From: Pleurotus ostreatus/Saccharomyces cerevisiae fusant
Taxonomy: Eukaryota > Opisthokonta
DNA length: 64,000 nt
Direction of reading: 5' to 3'
NCBI GenBank assembly: GCA_024196135.1
Contig: JAMQCK010000013.1
Span: forward strand, 596 to 64,595
The position numbers and the translations under genes are program-made. Below the pieces are notes generated by a model. The model saw only the letters and a list, made by a program, of their open reading frames with translations, had not been told where the DNA came from and made no database searches. The first letter of the stretch is position 1. Every line of letters begins with the position of its first letter. This document shows, piece by piece, positions 1-11,069 of this stretch.

Positions 1-433
1 TGATCGCTTCGCCCCGATCGTTCGCCCCGTTCGTCCGGTTCATCCGGGCGGGCCGGTTTGTCTCGCGGAATCAATTGACGCGCTCATCGTCCCGCCCCTT
101 CCCCTTTATTCTCTTTCTTCCTCCCCTCATCATCGTTCACGACGCCCACGACCACCCCGCCCCTCAAATCGGTTCCAATTCCTCAAATCGGTTCCAATAT
201 CCCTCTGGCATACTCCTAGAAGAGCGGAGGACGTGATTCGTCTGCATGAACATCATCGGTGCGTGGCAATACGCCGCTCGCCTGCTCGCTCCCGCTGACC
301 CCTCATGCGCAGGGTCCCTGTCGATGCTGGTATTCCCCTTTACCTACCCTCTCTCTACCGCCCTTTCTCGACATTGATCACGGATATCGACCCCTATACA
401 TCGCTCTGCTGGGTCCCCAGTCAGGTCTCCGGC

Positions 434-636
434 GGCTGGGGGAAACCTACGTTTTCCCCCAGACCCCCTTCCCTTGCGCTCCGCGACGATCATGTGGGAA
501 ACGCGCAGTGGGGGAAACCTACGGTCTCCCCCACACCCCCTTCCCTCTTGCCGATCATTTAGTTGCTTTGCAGTGGTGGAAACCGACGGTTTCCCCCACA
601 CCCCCTTCCCTCGCGCTACCGCGACGATCATGTGTA
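434..636. repeat. Three tandem hairpin-bearing units
   Basis: Three related units of about 60-70 bp start near 434, 507 and 572. Each contains a near-palindrome in which a GGGGGAAA-type arm faces a TTTCCCCC-type arm across a short CCTACG-like loop, followed by ACCCCCTTCCCT. Units one and three end in the shared block CGACGATCATGTG; unit two keeps only GATCAT. The function is unknown. Confidence 0.8.
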
Positions 637-1355
637 TTCCCCCCGCAAGCGCTCGCCACGCATCGACGACGGCCTGCTCGATCTTCCCCTTCGCCTGCCT
701 CGGTCGCGCGATGTGGCTACGAAGGTTGGATACGATGACCCGCGCTTGCGCGCAGTCATCGATCCAACTTCTCCGCCTCATCACTTGACCTTGGCAGTCG
801 TGCGTGTCGATCGAGCATAACGACGTCGATGCTAGCTCACGCCTCATCATGTAAAGAGTATAGCAGTTGTCACCTTCCATACAAAAGTCGTAAACGAGCT
901 CAAATGAAAAGTTCATTTCAGCCACATTGCAAACTTGTCGCGCGAGATCAAGGCTGCAGGGCCCACTATCTTATCTTAAGTCCTCAAACCACTGCCGTAG
1001 CACCACAACATACTGGCTGGAGAATTTCTTGATCATTTCCACACAAAAATAGGGATATAGAGGAGGGGAATGCACTTACATAGAGTCTATACTTGGTAGA
1101 CTGACGAGATAACGCACAAGCAATGTATTCTACGCTCCTTACAGTCAAAAGATACTTATTATAACAGATGTGGAGGGATATATGTGTGTGAGGGGGGGAA
1201 GAGAGGGGCAAAGGCGTGCGCATGAGCACTGCGATATATAAGCTGCCCTTGTCTTACCTTGTCTCAGCCTTCCGCGCGAAGCACTACCTATCTGACATAT
1301 TCCCAAACCGGTATGACGCGGGCCCTTTCTCGGCATGCCCGGACATGGTTTGCTT

Positions 1356-1408
1356 CCTTTGAAACCGCATCGGACGAACGGTTTCAAAGGGGAAACGGTG
1401 CGTTTCCC
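1356..1408. repeat. Two adjacent perfect hairpins
   Basis: The first is a perfect 12-bp inverted repeat (CCTTTGAAACCG, 11-nt spacer, CGGTTTCAAAGG) at 1356-1390. Sharing its last base is a second perfect inverted repeat with 8-bp arms (GGGAAACG, loop GTG, CGTTTCCC) at 1390-1408. The GGGAAAC/GTTTCCC theme is the same as in the hairpins at 434-636. Confidence 0.85.
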
Positions 1409-1823
1409 ATAGCAGGACCCATCTGCTTTCTCTCGTCGCGGGACCGTTTTGTCTTACACGTCGTCGCGGGAGCGTCTGGCTCGTCGTCGTTCGCGCTCCT
1501 CAACGACGATCACCTGCCCCCACGTCTGCACGCGGATGAGACTTTGCGGTGCCGACGCGCTCTCGGTACCGTCATCGTCGTCGACGCGAATACACGTGGT
1601 CGAGTGGACGTTTCTCAGGGTCGAGTCGGGCGTCGCTAATGCCTTTTGAATATCTTGCTACTTTTGATACAGTACCAACGACAACTAGGCCTCGCTATCC
1701 TTTGCATCCTACATACATGCCGCTTCGGTCGAACAATGGAGGTGGCGCACATCGGAAGGATTTGAGAGCTTCTTGTCAGGGCTGGTCGTTCTAATCAGGC
1801 TTTGGCGTACTAGGGGAGGGTTT

Positions 1824-1990
1824 GGCTACCGAGCATCAAGGTCTATCGTCCTTGGATCAGGCTCTGTCCTTCAGAGATCAAGCTCTATCGTTCTAGCACA
1901 CCGAGCCCTAGCGTCCTTGGATCAAGCTCGTCGTTCTAGGATCAAGCTCGTCGTTCTAGCATCAAGCTCGTCGTTCTAGCATCAAGCCTC
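1824..1990. repeat. 20-bp minisatellite
   Basis: A 20-bp unit, ATCAAGCTCGTCGTTCTAGC, is repeated about three and a half times with almost no change at 1919-1988. More diverged copies (GATCAGGCTCTGTCCTTCAG and similar) extend the array back to about 1824. Confidence 0.85.
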
Positions 1991-2169
1991 CACCAGCCCA
2001 TCGCGCCACCGACCATGCACTTGTCTATGTCATCAGACACCGCTGCCGTAATGCTAGTCCCATCTCATCCTACGTGAATTCGTCCGAGCTCCTCTCGACC
2101 TTTCGTGCATGCCGTCATCTATCCCACTGTATGTATGCTCCCTCCCTCCCATCTCCACCATCTCGCACC

Positions 2170-2256
2170 GAGTGCGTCCCCGTATGTGAGGGTGTGGCCC
2201 CGTATGTATGTGAGTGCGTCCTCGTATGTGCGAGTGCGTCCCCATGTGCGTGACTG
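2170..2256. repeat. Short degenerate GTGCGTCC..GTATGTG repeats
   Basis: Four to five imperfect copies of a roughly 18-bp unit (GTGCGTCCCCGTATGTG and variants) lie in tandem. It is simple-sequence-like with no coding potential. Confidence 0.65.
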
Positions 2257-2394
2257 TATAGGGGAACCTAGCCCATCGGGGAGCTCTGCCTGCGTCCGAC
2301 TGACCCCGCAGCGTTCATATCAGCTCTATCGATCCCATGGCACTCACTACTCTCCGGGTTCATGAATGCTCTCCCCAGCTGCCATGCGATTGTC

Positions 2395-2462
2395 CGCCCG
2401 CAGCCATTCATCCCCTGTTCGCGGCCGTTCATGCACTGTTCGCGGCCATTCATCCGCTTGCA
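2395..2462. repeat. Short tandem GTTCGCGGCC.TTCAT repeats
   Basis: About three copies of a 20-bp unit combining CTGTTCGCGGCC with ATTCATCC are arranged in tandem. No function can be assigned. Confidence 0.65.
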
Positions 2463-3661
2463 GGACCATGCTCCCCCCATCTTCTGCTATTCATCTACTC
2501 ATCCGGTGCCGTCCTTATCTATTCGACGTCGTACTTCCTGTCCCACGCCATCGTACTTCCTCCGCCCAGTGCATTGTTCTATCCATCCCCCAGTGCCCTA
2601 CGGCATTGTTCTCCTCACCCCGTGTCATCTACCATACCGTCAATGCCGTACAAATCCTGTACCCTTTCAGTCAACCTTTCTCATCGCATGTGCCTCTCGA
2701 TGCGCCGCAGCGTCCCACAGAAGCCTATACGACGCCCAGTCAGTGTAAGTCGGTGCAGTTAGTCTTGACCGAGTCCCGGTAATGATGCCAGCCGCCGTGA
2801 GTCCCGATCGACGGTGCTTGCTTGGAGCGCGGAAAATGCTTGCACTGCCCATCGCACCGGATAGAACACATGTTTCGTCGGGCGACATCGCATGGCGGAC
2901 CCTGTAGACCGTGTAAAGGACTTCATGTCGCACGGGACACATGCTTCGCCGAGCGGGCCTGTACAGCCCATCGGGCACAGCGCGCTTGAACAGCATGTCG
3001 GCCAGCGCTCTGCGACCATCGGTCGGATCCTTGTGTTCTCCTCCGCACCCCTACGCTATCCTCCGGACCCTCGTGTTATCACCCGGGGTCACACGGCTGT
3101 GCGAAAAGATTTTCCTGTCATATTAAAGGTCCGAAACGTGGGAAGCAAGAAGGAAGGTTGGCTTTGTGGCCGTAAGTCGCCCGATTAGGAAGGCCTTGTT
3201 GTGATGATCCGGAAGAAGCGGGGCGGAGGCTTTTCAAGCGAGAGGTATGCGCTTCGGGAGACTTCGCGATAGTACAAGTATGTCGTATGGCAGTCCTAGT
3301 GACGAGAGGGAGTCGGATAGTCAGTCTAGGGAAGTCGTAGAGTCTGAGGGGGCATGCTAACGCCGACTCAGAGGTCAGGCAATACCGACGGAGAAGATCC
3401 AGTAAAGTGCGTGCATAAATACGTGCGTACAGATATGCAACAGAAGCGCCTACTAGTACAGGTCTAAATCTATATGTGTATCCTTCCTTTGTGAACTTAG
3501 TTTTGCCAACGCGTTCCAGGCCGTCGTCCTTCCTGGGGAGGTCGTGATGCCGGGCAAGCAACGGAGAGATCTGATGTATGATGCACGGGCGGATGCTAGT
3601 GACTGGAAGATTATCTTCTCCTGCACCTGTAATCAGCCGAGAAGGAGCAGAGAGACGGCAG

Positions 3662-5653
3662 TCAATGCACTGTATGATGTCGATTAGCTGGCGATTCCCG
3701 CGCGAGAAAAAATAATGAAACATACGCTGATGAGAAGAACATGAAGGAGTCTAGAAGGGAGGTAAGTACGTCTTCAAGAGGGAAGCCGAACAGAGAACTT
3801 ACATTGAAACAGAAGGAACGCCTGCGATGCGCGTCAGGGATAGTAAGTTGAACCACAGGAGTCAAAGTGCTCACCGAGACGGTGTTCAAGTCTGCGTCCG
3901 GCCCCGCATAAAGAGACGTGACCATGAGCTGGCTGTAATCGGGTCAATCGAGAACGTCGTATGTGTAGGACTGAGGACTCACTTGACCAACGCCGGCGTC
4001 CCGCTCAAGAACGTTGCCACAAATCTCTCCGCCTTCGCGTCCTCAGGGATCATGCCTCCGCCAACCATGGCTTCCACGATGAAGACGCCCGCGACGGGAA
4101 TGACGATGAGCTTGACGGCTGTGCTGAAGACCATGGCGGGTAGCGGGAGTCGAGAGAGCGGGCGAGGGAGCTTGATGCGTGCGAAGGAGGCGCCGAGTAG
4201 GATGAGACCGGAGGGGACGACGAGTTGGCCGAGGAGGGATGCTGCGAGTGAAGGGGAAAGAATAAGTTAGCGGATAATGATGGAGAAAGACAGGGAAATT
4301 GAGGAGAGGAGGTCGCGGGTGGCGTGTTCACATTACCTGTATCGAGGATAAAGTACAATGGCGGGTTTCCATCGGGTCCATGCCATGACGGGTTCCCCGT
4401 GTTGACAAACAGCGCTTTGAGCTCGGGGACGAGCGCGCATGGGAGCGAGATACAAATAGTGACCACCGTCGGGTGGAACAACGCCTCCGCATAATGCAGA
4501 GTACGCAACACAGTCCTAGGCAATGCGCGCTCCCAGAACCCTGGCGCGTGCGAGTCCTCCGCCACCGAATGCGACGACGACTCTGCGATGGACTTGTTTG
4601 CGACCGACTTTCGTGCAGAAGCAACGCTTGCTGAGCGGCTGGCGAGCGAGGGTGGTGGCGCGCCGGGCACTGTGCGTGGACGTTGCAGGTTAACAGACGG
4701 TCGTCGCCCGCGCGCAGAGACTGCCGACGAAGACAAGCGTGATGAGCGTCGTGCGAGCTGGATATCAGGGTCCTCAGCTGCGTTTTCGGCGAACGCTTCC
4801 TCGGCTTGAGTTACTGGCGCGACGTCCAAAGCAGCAGCGCCGCGTAGGATATCCGGCTGATCCAGTACGCCCTTTTCTACCGTCGAGACATCCATGTCCT
4901 TGCGAGGCGCGTCCGCATCCTTCTTCGCGTCCAGCTCCTCCACGTGCTTATGGAGGACGTAACGCGCTATGAGCCTGCCTACTGGCTTCTCGTACCAGGG
5001 CACGCGTACGAGCGCAGCTTCGCCTTGAGGTATACCAGGGAGGTAATCCCAAGCGAGGCTACGTGCGGCGCCGATGACCCAGAAGGTTATGTTGTTGACG
5101 AGGATGAAGATGGAGATGAACGAGATACCGAGCTCGACGTCCGTGGAGGGGTCGAACGGAGATTGCGCCATAAGCGTCACGACGACCGCGGTGGCTGATG
5201 AAGGTGAGGACAAGCGCAGAAAGCTCGGTGAAAGAAGACCTACGAAGGTTGCCCCAATTACTGAGGCCGCAAGCGACGAGGATGCCCTGCCAGAAATTAC
5301 GCGGGACATAGCAGAGCTCGCGTATGACCAAACCCGAGATGAAGCCCAGGACCTGGTACACGATAGCGAGCAACGCGAGGGGCCCCATAGCCGATATGTT
5401 GCTATTATTGAAAGATGGCACAATGCTGGAGAAGATGAGGCCAGGAAGCGACACGTTCAGCATCACTTGCGACAGCCCGCGCGACGCGGCGGGCGTGAAC
5501 ATGCCCTTCTTCGAGACCACAAAGCCCAGGAAAAAGCCGATATACCTGTTCGTCGTTCCATGAGTGCGCGGCCCGCTGCAGAGGCTGGACCACGTACATC
5601 TTGATCAGAGGCATGCAGCCTGCGTAGATGAGGTACCCCGCAGATTGCGCCAT
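3662..5653 (-). CDS. Auxin efflux carrier (PIN-like) family transporter
   Basis: A multi-pass transporter of the membrane-transport (AEC/PIN-like) family; fungal members sit in internal membranes and their substrate is unclear. The ATG at 5653 opens MAQSAGYLIYAG. A 52-nt intron (5546-5597) leads into YIGFFLGFVVSKKGMFTPAA, and a second intron joins GLSNWGNL to PTAVVVTLMAQSPFDP. The N-terminal helices hold the family signature (NVSLPGLIFSSIVP, CYVPRNFWQGILVACG). A long, Ser/Ala-rich hydrophilic loop follows, then the C-terminal helix bundle (SLPCALVPELKALF; VVPSGLILLGASFARI; TPALVNQLMVTSLY). Small 3' exons end at 3662. All splice joins restore the family-like frame, so the gene looks intact. 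Substrate specificity cannot be read from the sequence. Confidence 0.9.
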
Positions 5654-6573
5654 CGTGATGGTTATGAGGAAGAGGGGGGACGCGCGGGGGAGGGTGCGGA
5701 AGGTGGTTTAGTGGTGCTTTCGTGAGAAAACAAGGCGCATGGGGGTTGCGAGCAGGCTGAGACCGAGTCAGAGAGCGAGCAGGAGGAAAGATACGTACGA
5801 GAGGGCATGCGATTGTGAGCGGCATTCATTTCAAAACGATCAGAACGCGCTCGGCGATCCTCGGCTTTTGCCTTTATCTTATCACTGTGCTTTACTTCCT
5901 TTAAAGGCGTGTAGGTTGTAGTCCCTCGATGGTCCAATATGCACTCAAGCGCCCGAAGGTATGCTAGAGCGCTCAGTCGTACGATACTGGGGGCGGCGGA
6001 CCTTGTATGACTCTCGCCTTAGCTGGAGTCGGAACAAAGGCTAGTTCGTCGCAGGTCGCATACTTCCGGGCCCACCTCGCGTGACCTCGTCAATTCCGCG
6101 AGTGATCCTACCCAAATTTCCGATTTCACTGTGCCAGGAGACTGATCTCCGGCTAGGAAATGGAGCAGGGAATATCTTACCGTCTCGCACTATTCTTGGG
6201 AACAAATAAGCAGCTGACTTTGCCCCTTCGCCTGCCGTCGGCCGTAATGTTCACGTAGAGAGTTGCTATTCGTCGTTCAGCTTGGGTACTGCGAAGGTGC
6301 TGGCCCAGCAAGGGAAAGGACGATGTACCATGGCGGTTTGGAAGAAGAAAGGCTTGACGTGGCGCCCAGCCGATCAATAGCTGTCAACAAACGTGACCAA
6401 TGTGATAGCGCCTGAGAATTACCATAATCGGCATATGTTGGCCGCCAGGCTCCAGCTCGACCTAATGGGCGGAGAGACTATCCAAGACGAAGCGGTCGCA
6501 ATATGATCAATAGATAATAGTTTGTTGGATACATTCGATCAATATACTCGAGCGCCTGTCGACGAGCCAACAA
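5654..6573. other. Intergenic, nothing recognised
   Basis: This holds the upstream region of the carrier gene and the downstream flank of the small secreted-protein gene. Short open frames here have no recognisable protein character, and no RNA gene or repeat was seen. Confidence 0.5.
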
Positions 6574-6978
6574 TCACTGGTCAGTGTTCGAGTCGTCGTA
6601 GATGAACTCGTAGTTCAGGTAGTGCCCATCACCCAAATCCTGGTGGTAATACCCACCGACCTTCCCATCCTTCGCGCACTGGTCGATCAGAGCCTGCGTA
6701 AACCGCGCCGCACTGTCCGGGTCCGAGCACTGCGGCTCCGTGCCGTCCTGCATGCAGAGCACGAACGAGCAGCCACCGTTGTTCCCGCCGTGGTTGCGGC
6801 AGCCGGAGCCGTAGGGCTGCGCGCAGTCGGGGTCGGCGCCCTGGGCAAAGCCGTCGGCGATGAGCTGGCAGCTGGTGACGGAGGGGCTGCCGTCGGTGGT
6901 CTCGCACTTGACGTAGTCATCGGCGAGGGCGAAGGTGGCCGCAAGACCGACGGTGAGCATGAGCGCGGTGGCAAACAT
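6574..6978 (-). CDS. Small cysteine-rich secreted protein
   Basis: A 134-residue single-exon reading frame. The chosen ATG at 6978 follows a canonical splice acceptor (CCTCGCAG two bases upstream), so a 5' intron probably ends just before it, and it starts a clear signal peptide (MFATALMLTVGLAATFALA). An in-frame start further up at 7086 would bury that peptide and is disfavoured. The mature part, beginning about DDYVKC, has eight cysteines, suggesting four disulfides, with Gly/Asn-rich (GSGC, NNGGC) and Tyr-rich C-terminal stretches. The pattern is loosely reminiscent of small basidiomycete glycan-binding Y3-type proteins, but that link is a guess. It is probably extracellular; no enzyme motif is visible. 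Confidence 0.75.
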   Translation of the reverse strand: MFATALMLTVGLAATFALADDYVKCETTDGSPSVTSCQLIADGFAQGADPDCAQPYGSGCRNHGGNNGGCSFVLCMQDGTEPQCSDPDSAARFTQALIDQCAKDGKVGGYYHQDLGDGHYLNYEFIYDDSNTDQ

Positions 6979-7192
6979 GGCTGCGAGGGACGTTAGCGAT
7001 GCTGATGGTAGACCATGAATGAGAGCGCACCTATTAAGGTAGAGGGTTGATCGGTAGCAAGCGCTATATGGAGTTGTGAGCTGCATAAGACATGAGCATG
7101 AGGTGATAGTAGAGTATGATGGAGGGGGGATGCGTACCAGGAAATACGAGAAGGAGGTCTCGAGAGGATGAAGATACTGGTCTAGCTTACCT

Positions 7193-7203
7193 AGCTTTTA
7201 TAC
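7193..7203 (-). promoter_or_regulatory. TATA box of the small secreted-protein gene
   Basis: On the minus strand GGTATAAAAGC lies about 220 bp before the ATG at 6978. A pyrimidine-rich leader and a likely 5' UTR intron lie in between. Strong TATA boxes are typical of highly expressed secreted-protein genes in these fungi. Confidence 0.6.
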
Positions 7204-8536
7204 CTACTCGCCGTGGCTGTTGACTTAAGACGCTCGGAAGACAAGTCAATCTCATTAGAGCATCGGAATACTCGCCCGCTCCAGTGAGGATCAAGAAACA
7301 CTGACCACATACGGTGCATGCGCTTCAGGGAGGTCGGACTTTGCAAACCAGGAGCGAGAGAGGTTCAGTTTGTGGAGTGGAGGGGTCGGCGACGGGGAAC
7401 AATGACGTCCGCATGGTTCGGTGGTCGTCAGTTGAACGCTGATGAAACGACTCGAGAGAGAGATATGAAAATGAGAAGTTCAGTGTAGGGGGGGGGTGAG
7501 GCTGATGACAACGAAAAGCAGGGACAACGTGGCGGCCCGCTCTCTCCACTATTCCCCACCACCCAACAGCTGATACTGGCAAATCGAGCGCTGGACGATG
7601 AGTACCCTCGTACGCGGCGAACAAAGCGGGAGGTAGTGGAGCTCAGGTACTGGCCTCAGCATCCTGCGACTGTTGTCGTCACTTGTTGTTTGCGCTCAAT
7701 CGATGGTCTTGAACGTGTAGCATCGCGTCCCGTCCTTGGGGCAGGTACTTCTATTGGCAGTAGACCTAGAGCGCAAGCAGCACAGCAAAAGACTCTGGCA
7801 TACTTCCATAGAGATGCAAGTACGCACCAGCTGGCACCGCACCGGGGCTATATCGTATACGCCCAAGTAAAGCGCAACCACGCAAAGTTTGAGAGAGAAA
7901 ACAGAGCATGCAAATATCAGATACCTATGCGAAACAGTATTACGACGAGATATATACGAAGGAAGATAGCGCAGGTCAGTACGCACATCGGGGAAGGGAC
8001 AGTGGAGGAGACGATCGTGCGGAAGATGAGCATAATTACGTGCGAGAAGCAAAATAGAGACGGGTGGAAGAATGGTGAGCATGGATGGAGTTCGGGTAGG
8101 AAGGGGATGAGAGTGAGGATGACGAAGGGAGGGGGAGGGCGATGCATGAAGGGATGGCGGGAATGGGGGATAGGGAGAGGAGGACGGTGAGAAAAGAGAT
8201 GAATATATGATACCATGCGAAGAGAGACGGAATATGCATAGCAAGTCCAAGCGAGTATGGACGGTCCATATGCGATTGATATGCAAAGGCATGAGATGGG
8301 GCAAGCCCCGGCGTTACTGGTCGTAAGTCAGCGAAGGCGATCGCTTTCGGGGAGGGCGCGGGTCAGGAGAGACCCTTCTTCGGGGTATAGCAAGACGATA
8401 TCTGTAGGGTTCGTTAGTGCTCGGACTGCTAAGCGTGTCAGAGCCAACTCACCATCGCTGCCAAATCTACAAGCACAACACTTCTTAGGTCACGCTCCCC
8501 TTGCTCAACATCTTCGTCGACCATCCTCGCTCCATG
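7204..8536. other. Intergenic, no convincing gene
   Basis: Several open frames exist on both strands, including a minus-strand one at 7696-8304, but they are low-complexity (Pro/Ser/His-rich), lack domain signatures, and overlap each other. A short Cys-containing stretch near 7696-7750 on the minus strand (CPKDGTRCYTF) could be a last exon of a tiny gene, but no matching upstream exons could be joined. Confidence 0.45.
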
Positions 8537-10624
8537 CTAAACCCACACCCTACCTCCGACCCTCACCCGCACATCTAGGCCCGCCGCCTTCGCACCCCTC
8601 AACGCACGCAGAGCGCCCCCAGCGCGCGAGGTATCATGCCACAGCCCGCCCTGCCCTGATATACACAACGTACGCAGAGCGCGCGGGTGCGTAGCGGAGT
8701 GGAACGACGGAGGGGGTGCGTGGGGATAGTACCCAGTGAAGGGGGTGGGACCAGCAGGTTTCGGTGGCGTAGATGGACTAGCTTGCGATGGTGTTGGGTT
8801 GATGAGGTTCGATGAAGAGGTAGCAGGACGGGAAGGGGTGGCGGAAGCAAGGCCATCCGGGGAGGGTTTAGGAGTCAAGTCATCAGCAGACGAAGAGTGC
8901 GGAGAGGAGGGTGTAGTTGCCCCGACATGCGAAGACCCTGCGATGGCATCCGTATGCGAAGCGCTCAGCTGTACGCTACGTGTTGGCCCTGGTGTCGATG
9001 GCTGCTTGATTGACGATGCTAGAGAAGTCGATGTGGGCGCCGGAGATGCGCCGCGAGAGACCGTTCCAGTCTGTCGTGTGAGTGTTCTCGTCCCTGGCGC
9101 GCGTAGTGGCGCATCATCCACGTCCCGTGAGCTTCCCGGACTACGCATGTCCTCATCTTCGTGCGCTGATACATTGGAAGAGCTGGCAGCTGCGTTAGCG
9201 GCGGCGGCGGCCATCAAGACACTGCTTGTTGGTCCCAGGCTATTGCGTTGGGGAACAGGGGTACTCGGAAGCGTTATCGGACGCCCGGTGGGTGAAGGTG
9301 AGGCAGGCGTGGCGCCAAGGGCAGATGATGTTGATGCAGACGAAGCGGGAGATGGCGATGGCGAGGGAGATGGCGGTGGGGGTGTCTTGGGGGACGCAGG
9401 CGTGGTGTAGACAGTCGACCTCGGTGCCTGCGACTCCTTCGACGGCTGCGCCCACCGTGGCGGCGGCGGCCTCTCCCATCGTACATTCACGATGTCAACC
9501 ACGTCCGCCACAAATCGCGCAAGACTGTTCTGCATCGCGAACGTGTACGTCAAGCTCTCCAACTTCGGCAGCAGCTCCGGCCGACGCAGCAGCCCGCGCG
9601 CATCCGCCGCCGTCCAGCCGTGCACCTCGTCGATCGCGAGATTGCGAAGGTCGGGGAGGGCGCGGAAGACCGCCGTCAGGACGTGCAGGTACAGGCCGAC
9701 ACCCGCGAGCGCGAGGGACCGCAACTTCGGGCCATGAACCTCAAAGAACGCGCGAATGCGGCGCTGTGCGGGATCGGGGATGCAAGTCGGCGCGCCGGTG
9801 TCGACGGGCCGAAGGGCAAGCGTGCGGAGCGCAGGCAGCTCGAGCCGCGCGAGCACGCACGCGAGCTGCGACACGTCCGCCGCCGCGAGGTCGAGGGCGC
9901 GCAGGCGGGCGTGCGTGAAGCGCAGGCCGGACACGGGGGCCTTGTGCGCCATGATCGACAGGCGCTCGAGCGACGGGCAGAGGGCGAGGAGGCGGAAGAG
10001 GCCGTCGTACGCCAGATAGTCCGCCGTAAAGTCCGTGAGCTGGGCCCAGGGGAGCGGGGCGGCGAGCGTGTTGGCGATGCCCTTGAGCGTGACGGCGCGC
10101 AGGCGGGGGGCGGTGCGGAGGCCGTCGAGGGTGGAGGGGAAGAGGAAGGCCTTGTGCGGGTCGACGAGGGTGAGGCGGGCGAGCGAGGCGAGCTGGGTGG
10201 GCGGGGCGAGGAGGAGATCGAGGAGGTGGGGCGGGCAGGAGAGCTCGGCCCAACGCGGGCGCGTGGCGAGGCGGGCGTCCCAGGCGGGGGCGGGCTGGGT
10301 GCGCGGGCCCGGGGGCGGGTAGGAGAGGCGGGAGCCGGCGAGGTGCACGCGCAGGGGCCGCTGCCCAGAGCGCGATACGGCGAGTGCGGCGAGCGACTCG
10401 CGGGCCGAGGCGCCGAGGAACGCTGCGGACCACAAGGCCTGCTCGGCGAGGGCGATCTCGCGCCAGCGACGGCAGACGACGGTCAGCGGGAGCGCGGCGA
10501 TGAGCGGATTCGCGCCGTCGGCCTCCATGGCGGCCTGGTAAAACAGAAAGATTTCACCGACAAGCTCGGGCGGTATGTGGCCGATAGACGGCGCAAACGG
10601 GTTGGGCGTGCTGAGGCTGGACAT
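8537..10624 (-). CDS. F-box protein with long Ser/Pro-rich tail
   Basis: A single long exon. The ATG at 10624 (MSSLSTPNPFAPSIGHIPPE) was chosen because the open frame further upstream begins with GTG. An F-box follows at about residues 15-60 (IGHIPPELVGEIFLFYQAAM .. VCRRWREIALAEQALWS), the standard basidiomycete form that docks substrate receptors onto SKP1 in SCF ubiquitin ligases. The middle part (about 100-390) is Leu-rich with irregular LRR-like strands. From about residue 400 the chain becomes Ser/Thr/Pro-rich and disordered, and it regains structure near the end (HPRALRTLCISGQGGLWHD). Such F-box-LRR-like proteins are numerous in mushroom genomes, so the specific substrate is unknown. 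Confidence 0.85.
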   Translation of the reverse strand: MSSLSTPNPFAPSIGHIPPELVGEIFLFYQAAMEADGANPLIAALPLTVVCRRWREIALAEQALWSAAFLGASARESLAALAVSRSGQRPLRVHLAGSRLSYPPPGPRTQPAPAWDARLATRPRWAELSCPPHLLDLLLAPPTQLASLARLTLVDPHKAFLFPSTLDGLRTAPRLRAVTLKGIANTLAAPLPWAQLTDFTADYLAYDGLFRLLALCPSLERLSIMAHKAPVSGLRFTHARLRALDLAAADVSQLACVLARLELPALRTLALRPVDTGAPTCIPDPAQRRIRAFFEVHGPKLRSLALAGVGLYLHVLTAVFRALPDLRNLAIDEVHGWTAADARGLLRRPELLPKLESLTYTFAMQNSLARFVADVVDIVNVRWERPPPPRWAQPSKESQAPRSTVYTTPASPKTPPPPSPSPSPSPASSASTSSALGATPASPSPTGRPITLPSTPVPQRNSLGPTSSVLMAAAAANAAASSSNVSAHEDEDMRSPGSSRDVDDAPLRAPGTRTLTRQTGTVSRGASPAPTSTSLASSIKQPSTPGPTRSVQLSASHTDAIAGSSHVGATTPSSPHSSSADDLTPKPSPDGLASATPSRPATSSSNLINPTPSQASPSTPPKPAGPTPFTGYYPHAPPPSFHSATHPRALRTLCISGQGGLWHDTSRAGGALRALRGAKAAGLDVRVRVGGRVWV

Positions 10625-11069
10625 GGTGGCGGCAACAGGAGCAAACGCTCGATGCGCGCCAGAGATGGCGAGGGCGGCGGCGGAGATGTTGGTCGTCGTC
10701 AACGACGATGGCAAGTGACAAGGGGATTCGGGCGAGGGTGCTGTCGACCATGACGCCCGCACGTGGCATTTCCACGCTTAGATCGATCCGAGTTCGAGAC
10801 CGGCCGCGTGTTTGTTGTTCTCCCTTTCTCCGAAGGGTAGAAATTGTTACCCAAAGTATTCTCCTGTCGGCTCTCTAAGTGGGGCACCTACTAAAGTCAG
10901 CGGCGGGGAACTACTCGGGAAAACAGCTCGCACCAAGGCCCAATGCCTCCCTGGTCGCCAAACTACGATGTCGATCTTCAATCTTGCTCGCCTGCTCTCT
11001 TCAGACTCGCCCAGGAAATGGACAATACCACCTCGGCAATCTGTCAAAAAGCGTCAGCAACAATGACCG

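Larger units (their letters stand above)
1..3661. other. Gene-poor, repeat-rich flank
   Basis: No frame in this stretch looks like a conserved protein. The open frames are low-complexity and overlap one another on both strands. It holds several short repeat families, listed separately: hairpin units at 434-636 and 1356-1408, minisatellites at 1824-1990, and degenerate short repeats at 2170-2256 and 2395-2462. An open minus-strand frame at 3118-3723 overlaps the end of the neighbouring carrier gene and is probably its 3' flank rather than a gene. The absence of a gene is an inference from reading; a gene with very short exons could be missed. Confidence 0.6.

Noticed and set aside
3118..3723. 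A separate minus-strand gene downstream of the carrier
   Set aside because: It overlaps the last carrier exon in another frame and has no recognisable motif; more likely 3' flank.
7696..8304. Minus-strand open frame of 202 codons
   Set aside because: Mostly Pro/Ser/His low complexity. Only its last dozen residues look protein-like, and no coherent splice model was found.
9620..10753. Long plus-strand frame antisense to the F-box gene
   Set aside because: Arg/Glu/Ala-rich shadow of a GC-rich gene. The minus strand encodes a recognisable F-box protein.
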